A stretch of DNA of 64,000 bases from Petrosia ficiformis (Eukaryota > Porifera > Demospongiae > Haplosclerida > Petrosiidae): the NCBI GenBank assembly GCA_947044365.1, contig OX345642.1, positions 5,805,507 to 5,869,506 of the forward strand, written 5' to 3'. Under the pieces are notes generated by a model. That model was not told where the DNA came from. It ran no database searches and was given only the letters and a program-made list of their open reading frames with translations. Both the position numbers and the translations under genes were made by a program. Below, piece after piece: positions 34,501-46,000 of this stretch (the first letter of the stretch is position 1; every line of letters starts with the position of its first letter).

Positions 34501-37500
34501 TTTCTGTGTACTCGAAAGCTGGGGCCTGAAGAAGTAAGTGTAAGCCTGATTGCAGTCTAAGTACACAGATCTTTGATGAACTGACTGAAGTACTCCTACA
34601 AGGTTCTAAATGATGACTTCCTCATATCTGAAACTTAACAACTTATTATACTTACTTGTTAAAGATTCTTTGCATCATATTTATACTGTTTCTCTGCTAT
34701 ATACAACAGTTATTAGCAGTTTCTGAATCTTCCTGGCTTGTCTGAGCTCGAAGAGCCTCGAACGTAATCCTATGCTCGAACGCGCGTTCTTTTACGCGAC
34801 ACGCCCCCTGGATGACGCAACTTCCTTAACTACGTATACAACGCATAGTCGCGTAGGTGACACAAACATATATTATATATATAAATATACATCGAACCCG
34901 TGGGAAAGCAATCATAGGGATGGCCCTACGGGCCATAAAAAAAAAACATCCCTATTGATTGCTTTACAAATTTATAAAAGTATCCCTATGACTGCTTTGT
35001 GGTGTCCAGCATTCAGTAATCATGGCTGACTATCAAGCATGAAAGACAACAGCTTATTATAGTTATTATTTTGATTATCTACTCTCCTGACCTTTTAAAG
35101 GACCTTGTAGAACTTTAGGAATATATGTCAGGCAGAATAACTAGCTATTAGTTCCAGTTTCTACGTAAGCTACACAGCTTTCTTTCTGCTGAGCTTGATC
35201 GCGCGTTCTTTTACGCGCCACGCCCATTAATTGACCGAGCCCCGGCCCCCGGGAATGATGTAACTTCCTTAACTACGTATACAACGCATACTCGCGTAGG
35301 TGACACAAACATATATATAAACATACATCGAACCCGTGGGAAAGCAATCATAGGGATGGCCCTACGGGCCTTAATAAGATTATAGCATTAAACCCCGTTG
35401 AAAGCAATTATAGGGATGGCCCTACAGGCCATAAAAAGTCCTAGTTATTAATACCATATCACTGATATGTGATTATGTGTTTACATGTAAGGTCTATTAA
35501 TTGTTCATCAAATTCCTTTCAAGTTGAACTAATGACTGTCCCCATAAACTTCCTTGTTTATTCCCTTCTCAATGTACATGTAAGTAAAAATTTCTATGAT
35601 CTTTGATGGACACATTAATTACTGAAGTTTATTACTATGTCTTCTGTAGCTGACTTTGATTGTTCTTCTGTTGATTGTAATGGTGGTACCTGTATACCAG
35701 AAGGAGATTCCTATGTATGTTTATGTCCTGATGGATTCACTGGAATGAACTGTGAGATTGAGATGGACCCTTGTGACTCTAATCCTTGTGAGAATAGTGG
35801 TACATGTATAAAACTATCACCTATACTATTTAACTGTATATGTGCACCAGGATATACAGGTAATAAAAACTGTTCCATTAATATCAATGACTGTACTGGT
35901 ATTGATTGTGGAAATGGGACATGTAGTGATTTAGTCAATGGTTATGAATGTACATGTGATGCTGGGTATACGGGAGATGATTGTATGGTGAATATTAATG
36001 ATTGTGATCCTGGTCCTTGTGATAATGGAACATGTGAAGATTTAGTTGATGACTACATGTGTAACTGTTTCCTGGACTGGACAGGAAAGGACTGTGATAG
36101 CCCAATTAACTCTTGTGACTTCTCAAATTTCCCGTGTAATATAGTTGGCTTTGAGGATTGTATTGATGGTAATAACACATTCGAATGTATATGTCGCACT
36201 GGTTTTACTGGTTTCAACTGTTCTACTGACATTAATGAATGTGATCCTAATCCTTGTCAAAATAATGGTAGTTGTACAGATTTGATTGGTAATTTCTCAT
36301 GTAACTGTGCTTTTGGGTATGGAGGAAAGGATTGTGGAAATGTAGTTGACTTTTGTATTGAGTATGATAGCCCTTGTGTCTATGGTACATGTCAAAACAT
36401 AGAAGCAGTAGGTTATGAATGTTTATGTAATCCTGGATATACTGGCATGAATTGCTCTATAGATATTGATGAATGTGATCCAAATCCTTGTATGAATGGT
36501 GCTACTTGTAATGATATGATAGCAGACTATTCTTGTATATGTCCATTTGACTATACTGGGAAAGAATGTGAAGATATGATAGACAGTTGTGATGATCTCC
36601 CTTGTGCAGAAGGTGCTACTTGTATTGATGGACTAGGAACATTCACTTGTGTATGTCCACCAGACTACACTAATGTTCGATGTAATGAAACCATTGATAA
36701 TTGTATCAATCACACATGTGATAATGGTCTTTGTATTGATGATATTGAAACTTTCACTTGTGATTGTTTCAACGGATATACAGGTATACTATGTGATGAA
36801 GATATTAGTGTTTGTGAAACTGAGTTCCCATGTGAGAATGGAGGTACTTGTAGTGATGGAACAGGACTAGATTATGAATGCTTTTGTCTCCCAGGCTTTA
36901 CTGATAATAACTGTACTGTGGATATAAGTGTATGTGAAGAAAGTAGCCCATGTGAAAATGGTGGAACTTGTGAAGATGGTATTGGATTGGATTACACTTG
37001 CATTTGTGCTGCCGGATTTGATGGTATTAACTGTACCATAGATGTAAGCGTATGTGAAGAAAACAGCCCTTGTCAAAATGGTGGAACTTGTGAAGATGGT
37101 ATTGGATTGGATTACACTTGCATTTGCGCTGCCGGATTTGATGGTATTAACTGTACCATAGATGTAAGCGTATGTGAAGAAAACAGCCCTTGTCAAAATG
37201 GTGGAACTTGTGAAGATGGTATTGGATTGGATTACACTTGCATTTGCGCTGCCGGATTTGATGGTATTAACTGTACCATAGATGTAAGCGTATGTGAAGA
37301 AAACAGCCCTTGTCAAAATGGTGGAACTTGTGAAGATGGTATTGGATTGGATTACACTTGCATTTGCGCTGCCGGATTTGATGGTATTAACTGTACCATA
37401 GATGTAAGCGTATGTGAAGAAAACAGCCCTTGTCAAAATGGTGGAACTTGTGAAGATGGTATTGGATTGGATTACACCTGCATTTGCACTGCTGGATTTG

Positions 37501-40500
37501 ATGGTATTAACTGTACCATAGATGTAAGCGTATGTGAAGAAAACAGCCCTTGTCAAAATGGTGGAACTTGTGAAGATGGTATTGGATTGGATTACACCTG
37601 CATTTGCACTGCTGGATTTGATGGTATTAACTGTACCATAGATGTAAGCGTATGTGAAGAAAACAGCCCTTGTCAAAATGGTGGAACTTGTGAAGATGGT
37701 ATTGGATTGGATTACACCTGCATTTGCACTGCTGGATTTGATGGTATTAACTGTACCATAGATGTAAGCGTATGTGAAGATAGCAGCCCTTGTCAAAATG
37801 GTGGAACTTGTGAAGATGGTATTGGATTGGATTACACTTGCATTTGCGCTGCCGGATTCGATGGTATTAACTGTACCATAGATGTAAGCGAATGTGAAGA
37901 AAGCAGCCCTTGTCAAAATGGTGGAACTTGTGAAGATGGTATTGGATTGGATTACACCTGCATTTGCACTGCTGGATTTGATGGTATTAACTGTACCATA
38001 GATGTAAGCGTATGTGAAGAAAACAGCCCTTGTCAAAATGGTGGAACTTGTGAAGATGGTATTGGATTGGATTACACTTGCATTTGCGCTGCCGGATTTG
38101 ATGGTATTAACTGTACCATAGATGTAAGCGTATGTGAAGAAAACAGCCCTTGTCAAAATGATGGAACTTGTGAAGATGGTATTGGATTGGATTACACTTG
38201 CATTTGCGCTGCCGGATTTGATGGTATTAACTGTAACATAGATGTAAGCGTTTGTGAAGAAAACAGTTCTTGTCAAAATGGTGGAACTTGTAAAGATGGT
38301 ATTGGATTGGATTACACTTGCATTTGCGCTGCCGGATTCGATGGTATTAACTGTACCATAGATGTAAGCGAATGTGAAGAAAGCAGCCCTTGTCAAAATG
38401 GTGGAACTTGTGAAGATGGTATTGGATTGGATTACACCTGCATTTGCACTGCTGGATTTGATGGTATTAACTGTACCATAGATGTAAGCGTATGTGAAGA
38501 TAGCAGCCCTTGTCAAAATGGTGGAACTTGTGAAGATGGTATTGGATTGGATTACACTTGCATTTGCGCTGCCGGATTCGATGGTATTAACTGTACCATA
38601 GATGTAAGCGAATGTGAAGAAAGCAGCCCTTGTCAAAATGGTGGAACTTGTGAAGATGGTATTGGATTGGATTACACTTGCAATTGCACTGCCGGATTTG
38701 ATGGTATTAACTGTACCATAGATGTAAGCGAATGTGAAGAAAGCAGCCCTTGTCAAAATGGTGGAACTTGTGAAGATGGTATTGGATTGGATTACACTTG
38801 CATTTGCCCTGCCGGATTTGATGGCATTAACTGTACCATAGATGTAAGCGTATGTGAAGAAAGCAGCCCTTGTCAAAATGGTGGAACTTGTGAAGATGGT
38901 ATTGGATTGGATTACACTTGCATTTGCACTGCTGGATTTGATGGTATTAACTGTACCATCGATGTAAGCGTATGTGAAGAAAACAGCCCTTGTCAAAATG
39001 GTGGAACTTGTGAAGATGGTTTCGGATTGGATTACACTTGCATTTGCGCTGCCGGATTTGATGGTATTAACTGTACCATAGATGTAAGCGTATGTGAAGA
39101 AAACAGCCCTTGTCAAAATGGTGGAACTTGTGAAGATGGTATTGGATTGGATTACACTTGCATTTGCGCTGCCGGATTTGATGGTATTAACTGTACCATA
39201 GATGTAAGCGTATGTGAAGAAAACAGCCCTTGTCAAAATGGTGGAACTTGTGAAGATGGTATTGGATTGGATTACACTTGCATTTGCACTGCTGGATTTG
39301 ATGGTATTAACTGTACCATAGATGTAAGCGTATGTGAAGAAAACAGCCCTTGTCAAAATGGTGGAACTTGTGAAGATGGTATTGGATTGGATTACACTTG
39401 CATTTGCGCTGCCGGATTTGATGGTATTAACTGTACCATAGATGTAAGCGTATGTGAAGAAAACAGCCCTTGTCAAAATGATGGAACTTGTGAAGATGGT
39501 ATTGGATTGGATTACACTTGCATTTGCGCTGCCGGATTTGATGGTATTAACTGTAACATAGATGTAAGCGTTTGTGAAGAAAACAGTTCTTGTCAAAATG
39601 GTGGAACTTGTGAAGATGGTATTGGATTGGATTACACTTGCATTTGCGCTGCCGGATTCGATGGTATTAACTGTACCATAGATGTAAGCGAATGTGAAGA
39701 AAGCAGCCCTTGTCAAAATGGTGGAACTTGTGAAGATGGTATTGGATTGGATTACACCTGCATTTGCACTGCTGGATTTGATGGTATTAACTGTACCATA
39801 GATGTAAGCGTATGTGAAGATAGCAGCCCTTGTCAAAATGGTGGAACTTGTGAAGATGGTATTGGATTGGATTACACTTGCATTTGTGCTGCCGGATTCG
39901 ATGGTATTAACTGTACCATAGATGTAAGCGAATGTGAAGAAAGCAGCCCTTGTCAAAATGGTGGAACTTGTGAAGATGGTATTGGATTGGATTACACTTG
40001 CAATTGCACTGCCGGATTTGATGGTATTAACTGTACCATAGATGTAAGCGAATGTGAAGAAAGCAGCCCTTGTCAAAATGGTGGAACTTGTGAAGATGGT
40101 ATTGGATTGGATTACACCTGCATTTGCACTGCTGGATTTGATGGTATTAACTGTACCATAGATGTAAGCGTATGTGAAGATAGCAGCCCTTGTCAAAATG
40201 GTGGAACTTGTGAAGATGGTATTGGATTGGATTACACTTGCATTTGCGCTGCCGGATTCGATGGTATTAACTGTACCATAGATGTAAGCGAATGTGAAGA
40301 AAGCAGCCCTTGTCAAAATGGTGGAACTTGTGAAGATGGTATTGGATTGGATTACACCTGCATTTGCACTGCTGGATTTGATGGTATTAACTGTACCATA
40401 GATGTAAGCGTATGTGAAGATAGCAGCCCTTGTCAAAATGGTGGAACTTGTGAAGATGGTATTGGATTGGATTACACTTGCATTTGCGCTGCCGGATTCG

Positions 40501-41624
40501 ATGGTATTAACTGTACCATAGATGTAAGCGAATGTGAAGAAAGCAGCCCTTGTCAAAATGGTGGAACTTGTGAAGATGGTATTGGATTGGATTTCACTTG
40601 CAATTGCACTGCCGGATTTGATGGTATTAACTGTACCATAGATGTAAGCGAATGTGAAGAAAGCAGCCCTTGTCAAAATGGTGGAACTTGTGAAGATGGT
40701 ATTGGATTGGATTACACTTGCATTTGCCCTGCCGGATTTGATGGCATTAGCTGTACCATAGATGTAAGCGTATGTGAAGAAAGCAGCCCTTGTCAAAATG
40801 GTGGAACTTGTGAAGATGGTATTGGATTGGATTACACTTGCATTTGCACTGCTGGATTTGATGGTATTAACTGTACCATCGATGTAAGCGTATGTGAAGA
40901 AAACAGCCCTTGTCAAAATGGTGGAACTTGTGAAGATGGTATTGGATTGGATTACACTTGCATTTGCGCTGCCGGATTTGATGGTATTAACTGTACCATA
41001 GATGTAAGCGTATGTGAAGAAAACAGCCCTTGTCAAAATGGTGGAACTTGTGAAGATGGTATTGGATTTGATTACACTTGCAATTGCGCTGCCGGATTTG
41101 ATGGTATTAACTGTACCATAGATGTAAGTGTATGTGAAGAAAGCAGCCCTTGTCAAAATGGTGGAACTTGTGAAGATGGTATTGGATTGAATTACACTTG
41201 CATTTGCACTGCTGGATTTGAGGGTACAGGAGATGTATGTCAACAGGTTATTGAGTGTTCTGATGGGTCTTGTGACAGTAGTTACTGCAAAATCATGCCA
41301 GACTCTGTTTGTATTGCGGCTATTGTGTTAGCAGCAGTTCTTGTTTCTACAGTGTCTATTATAATAGTTATCATCTGTTGCTATCTAGGGAAAAAGAAAT
41401 GTGAGTAAACAAATATCTTCATGTATAAAATTCCACAGCGTTTTCTGTATGGAAAATAAGCCCATGTGCTTGTAAATTATGTGTCAAAATTAATTATACT
41501 GAAATGAATATATGAGTTTTCTTTCAATTTAGGTTCCTGGATGCGATCAAATTCAAGAAGTGATGACATAGACATGACAGTTTTACAAAATGTCTATGAA
41601 GAGAAGTATTCAATACAGATATAA
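31559..41624 (+). CDS. EGF-array transmembrane receptor 1 (47 EGF-like domains)
   Basis: Predicted type I membrane protein of 2109 residues. Exons are 31559-31622 (signal peptide), 31809-31871, 31928-32287, 35650-41400 and 41533-41624, all phase-consistent. Order: signal peptide, short Cys segment, one cadherin-like domain of ~120 residues, 11 varied EGF-like domains, 36 near-identical EGF units of 40 residues, a Cys-rich stalk, a TM helix (around AAIVLAAVLVSTVSIIIVII) and a 33-residue tail ending KYSIQI. Each amplified unit has six Cys, usually an NCT N-glycosylation site, and C-QNGG-T-C, which fits the POFUT1 O-fucose consensus. Ligand and function are unknown; adhesion or surface recognition is a guess. 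The ATG at 35637 lies before the acceptor of exon 4 and is not the gene start. The second receptor at 43034 is a tandem paralog. Confidence 0.85.
32484..32933 (+). pseudogene. Retroelement-type ORF fragment in receptor 1 intron
   Basis: A 149-codon frame inside the 3.4 kb intron of receptor 1. It contains CECSSSNYCYSP followed by HIVTGDLKLI and KLRNMIV. I recall this C-x-C...C / H-V-TGDL / LR pattern from reverse-transcriptase-bearing elements of invertebrates, possibly Penelope-like. No reverse transcriptase motif follows before the stop at 32931, and downstream sequence (33440-33680) is shared with the foldback repeat at 3925, so it looks like a truncated insertion. It could instead be an unrelated host gene fragment. 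Confidence 0.4.
33784..34013. repeat. 46 bp satellite, 5 copies
   Basis: Same satellite as 13946-14226, located in the large intron of receptor 1. Copies here mostly have tatcgtactc instead of tatcacactc. The 89-residue ORF over it is repeat-derived. Confidence 0.9.
34603..34942. mobile_element. GGCCCTACGGGCC repeat, copy 2 (receptor 1 intron)
   Basis: Matches 13243-13600 over about 340 bp, including the gcgttcttttacgcg and tacgtatacaacgcatagtc blocks and the terminal hairpin. Confidence 0.65.
34983..35374. mobile_element. GGCCCTACGGGCC repeat, copy 3, with both ends
   Basis: Starts tatccctatgactgctttg and ends aagcaatcatagggatggcc, so terminal inverted repeats ATCCCTATGA[C/T]TGCTTT are visible. 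It lies directly after copy 2, and a partial third end sits at 35390-35430. Confidence 0.65.
36921..41240. repeat. Coding 120 bp EGF repeat, 36 tandem units
   Basis: Unit boundaries fall every 120 bp exactly, from the aspartate codon at 36921 to the last start at 41121. Most units differ at fewer than five bases. Marker variants (CQNDGTC at 38158 and 39478, ENSSCQ at 38260 and 39580) recur 1320 bp apart, showing duplication of an 11-unit block. The sense frame and one antisense frame are both free of stops, so the 1458-codon antisense ORF is a by-product. Confidence 0.95.
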
Positions 41625-43033
41625 CATTTTACATTGAACACTTATCATTTTTTAGCTTAAAACTATAAGTATATACAAGAAGTAAATTTAGTTGTCCCAT
41701 TATAATAGTGATCTTTATTTTTTTACTGATGTGTGAGCAATTATAGCATATAGAAAAGTACAATAATAATTAATTTGTTTTCTAAAAAGTCTCATTATAG
41801 TTTGCTATTTGTATTAGTTTTATGAAAAAAAAAGTTAATACTTATGAGATTTTGTTGTACTCATTTGAGATGCATGTCTTTCTCCTGCCAAGGCGCATGT
41901 GTACTATTATAATCATGTTTAGCTCTCATCCACTGTATTTCCACTGAATGAATGAAACAACAGAATATCACTTAAATTGAGAGGCCACTGATATTCTGTT
42001 TACTTGTACTCACCCACCTCTTCCCATATATATATGGTTAAAGATTATGATGGGAGCTATCCTTTAATCAGGTGATAGTCAACTGTACGTCTTAGTTGTA
42101 CTATAAGTGATGCTCGCAGAGCTGTCAAAGAGTTGAATAACAAATACATTGGCCACCGTTACATAGAACTGTCTCTTGCATAGAAAACAATTCACACATA
42201 AAGAAATACATATTTTGATAAGGACTGGATTTTGGATTGCGGGAATTCACTGTAATTATAAAAATATTGATGGTTTTGTTATAATTCTTTAATTACATTA
42301 ATTATACATTCCTGAATAAAGTCAGGTATTGTAATTGTATTATAATTGACTTATTTTAATAATAAATTATTACTTTACTTATATCTGAAAATAAATTGGC
42401 TTTCATAAAATATTTTCCTCCTATTAAATTATTACTAGCACTACTCCTCATCTGTTTGTGTTTCCAAAATGTCTCTAACTGATTCACCAAATGCTGGCAA
42501 AATTGACTGTCATGCAGATCCTAGTGCACTTCATTATGTGACTGCATGACAGATATAGAGATTCATCGTTTTTTAACCAATCACTTTTTGGTAACCTCAA
42601 ACAACACAATAATGCATCCCAATGCTGAATTCAGGTGTCAAAATATGTACATTGCTATAATAAAGAGTGTGTTCATAACTTTTGGACTTAGAATGTTTTT
42701 ATATAAAGCCTAAATAAATTTATGATGCAAGATGACCGACATGATGTCTGACAGCTTTGAAAATCAGGATTCCATAGGATCACAGTTTACATGTCACTTT
42801 ACTACTCTGACTATTAACAACTGAGAACACTCCATTAAGAACATGCGTTCTGTAACATTCATATCAGCAATTCAGAATATATAAGAATTTATTCACAGTG
42901 TTTCATTGGTATTACATGTATATGTTACTTCTAATGTGAGCTTTTGAATTAAACTGCATATTTAATGAGCTCTGCTTGTCCACAATGTAAACAATCCATA
43001 TATGGTATATAGTGTGTTTATTGTAAACTAGCA
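41625..43033. other. Intergenic between the two EGF receptors
   Basis: 41625-42106 is the 3' flank of receptor 1, related to the sequence after receptor 2. From 42107 it is a copy of the ESRP 3' end and the receptor 1 upstream region, with extra sequence at about 42390-42430 and 42800-42950. Confidence 0.7.
42107..42183 (+). pseudogene. Fragment of the ESRP last exon
   Basis: Matches 30798-30874 almost base for base, including the codons for NKYIGHRYIELSLA and the TAG stop, then continues into matching 3' flank. Nothing upstream of 42107 resembles ESRP. It marks the left break of the tandem duplication that produced the second receptor gene. Confidence 0.9.
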
Positions 43034-46000
43034 ATGGACATTTTGGTAGAAGCTATTGTTTTAATTGGTTTGTTGGTGAGCATTACTGGAGCACAAGGTA
43101 ATGTGAATAATTAATAACGTTTGTACTCTATTTGTTGAAACACCATGTGCTTGTATGTATAATTATAAAGATATTTATAATTATATGTATATAGCTAATA
43201 GTTTGAGAAACAGGAGTAGTGTGGTAGTGTTATACTCAGTAGAAGTTTGTTTTGATATTATTATACAGTATTTTTTTTACAGATGCATGTATGATTTGTG
43301 ATGGTACTACCTACCTGGATGTCAGTGAGAATATGTGCAGAGATTGTAAGTGCCTTCAAAAGCAGATGAATTGTAGATGACATGTTTTATTCTTTCATTC
43401 TAGTGCCTGATGACTACACATATATTTTCAATGCAACAGAGTATAGTGTAGCAGTTTTTCAGAAAGATGCTACTGAAGATTCAACATTGCTGTATTTCAA
43501 AATATTTATCGAAGCAAATTTAGTGACTGACATAGGTATTTTGATCCTGGTCTCAGACACCCATCCATTCTTAATTGGCTCATCTGGTAGTCTTAACAGG
43601 CTTTACTCAATTAATAATGTGGGTGAAGTACAAATTATTGAGGACACTATCGTAGCTGGTAATGATCTTGAAGTTGGTGTTTACACATTTGCCTTAACAG
43701 CTAGAGTTGTTATTTCTGGAGTAACACAAGAAGAAGTTGTGAATGTCACTATTAATGTAAAGGGTAAGAAGTATGGTTTTGAAGTATACAGAAATGCTAA
43801 TTATTATAATAGTTTCAAAAAGACTGAAAACATTCTGATATTTATCTGGTTGATGATGTGAATAATTTACAAATTATTGAGGACACTATTATACATAGTA
43901 GTGATCTTGAGGTTGCTGTTTGCGAATTTGACTTAACAAAAGGGTTGTTATTGGTTTCCAAATACATAAAGAAGTTGTGAAAGTCATTGTTAATGTGAAA
44001 GGCGAAGAAAGAGCACCAGTAATAGTTTATTATAGTCAATTCCTGTCTATTGATCGCATTATGTGTATATAATTCCACAAATGTAATATGTTAGATTCTA
44101 CTGTGAGTTGCATGTTATTTCCATCTATACTAGTTTACAAAAGTATTGTGAGTCGTAATTACAAAGTTAGTTGTGTGTGCTATCGTTATGAGTATATGAT
44201 AGGCATGTATTGGTCCATTCAAATTTACTATGCATTATAATTATATATAACTATGATTACTTTAACTTTATTTATATTCTGATACCAATGAATATATTTT
44301 ATTATTAATAGTATTATAATCAATACTGAATGTTTTGACTAGTCTTCATCAGTAGTGAGAAGTGTATGTGCATGATACAGATTTTTAGTGCTGAAGTATG
44401 TAAATATTTACACAATAAAAAATGTGAAAACAAATAACACATAAAAGTAATCTTGTAATCTTTAATCATATACTAAATATTGACTGTCGCATTTTAGACA
44501 AATACATAGTTATTAAAGATGATAGACTGCATTTTATAGTTATCAGTAAATTTAAAAAATTCTATTTTGTTTATTTTTACTATAATTAATTTACAACTCT
44601 TTTTTAGATGATATTGATCATGATTGTTCTTGTAATGGTGGTACTTGTATATCAGAAGGATGTGTCTTTATATGTTTATGTCCTGATGGATTCACTGGAA
44701 CAAACTGTGAAGCTGAGATTGATCCCTGTGACTCTAATCCTTGTAAGAATGATGGTACCTGTATAAAACTATCATTCATGCTTTATAACTGCACATGTGC
44801 ACCTGGATATACAGGTAACTATTTCTCTATTAATAAATGTATTGATATGGGATATGCATAATGACTTAGTCAATAGATATAAACTATAACTAGCCAAACC
44901 ATGCAGCCAAAACTAAACTGGCTGTGTTGCTTACTACGGCTTGCCGCAGAAGGAATGTAACCCATTGGTCCCCACCCACCTTCAACTTGCATGATTTTAC
45001 TTTAAGACCCACCAACTTATGCTTACAGTCTGACTACTTCTAAATTGCCACTGTATTCTTTGCATTTGGATTAGCCTCTGTAACATTAATTTAGTTCCTA
45101 CACCTATACAGGAGACAATTGTATGGTGAATATTAATGATTGTGATCCTGATCCTTGTGATAATGGAATATGTGAAGATTTAGTTGATGACTATATGTGT
45201 AACTGTTTCCTAGACTGGACAGGAAAAGATTGCAATAGCCCGATAAACTCTTGTAATATGTCAGATCTCTCAAATTTTCCATGTGATACAGTTGGCTTTG
45301 AGGATTGTATTGATGGTAATGATACATTCGAATGTATATGCAGAGTTGGTTTTACTGGTTTCAACTGTTCTACTGACATTAATGAATGTGATCCTAATCC
45401 TTGTCAAAATAATGGTAATTGTACAGATTTGACTGGTAATTTCTCATGTAACTGTGCTTTTGGGTATGAAGGAGATGATTGCGAAGATATAGTTGACTTT
45501 TGTATTGAGTATGATAACCCTTGTGTCTATGGTACATGTCAAAACATAGAAGCAGTAGGTTATGAATGTTTATGTAATCCTGGATATACTGGCATGAATT
45601 GTTCTATAGATATCGATGAATGTGTTCCAAATCCTTGTATGAATGGTGCTACTTGTAATGATATGATAGCAGACTATTCTTGTATATGTCCATTTGACTA
45701 TACTGGGAAAGAATGTGAAGATATGATAGACAGTTGTGATGATCTCCCTTGTGCAGAAGGTGCTACTTGTATTGATGGACTAGGAACATTCACTTGTATA
45801 TGTCCACCAGACTACACTAATGTTCGTTGTAATGAAACCATTGATAATTGTATCAATCACACATGTGATAATGGTCTTTGTATTGATGATATTGAAACTT
45901 TCACTTGTGATTGTTTCAATGGATATACAGGTATACTATGTGATGAAGATATTAGTGTTTGTGAAACTGAGTTCCCATGTGAGAATGGAGGTACTTGTAG

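Noticed and set aside
35637..35649. ATG at 35637 as the start of receptor 1
   Set aside because: It lies in the intron before an acceptor at 35648-35649. Signal peptide and upstream exons are found at 31559-32287 with matching phase and a parallel arrangement in receptor 2.
36867..41243. 1458-codon ORF on the minus strand
   Set aside because: It is the antisense of the 36-unit EGF repeat: one stop-free antisense unit repeated 36 times. The sense strand has the six-cysteine EGF pattern, matching splice sites and a paralog.
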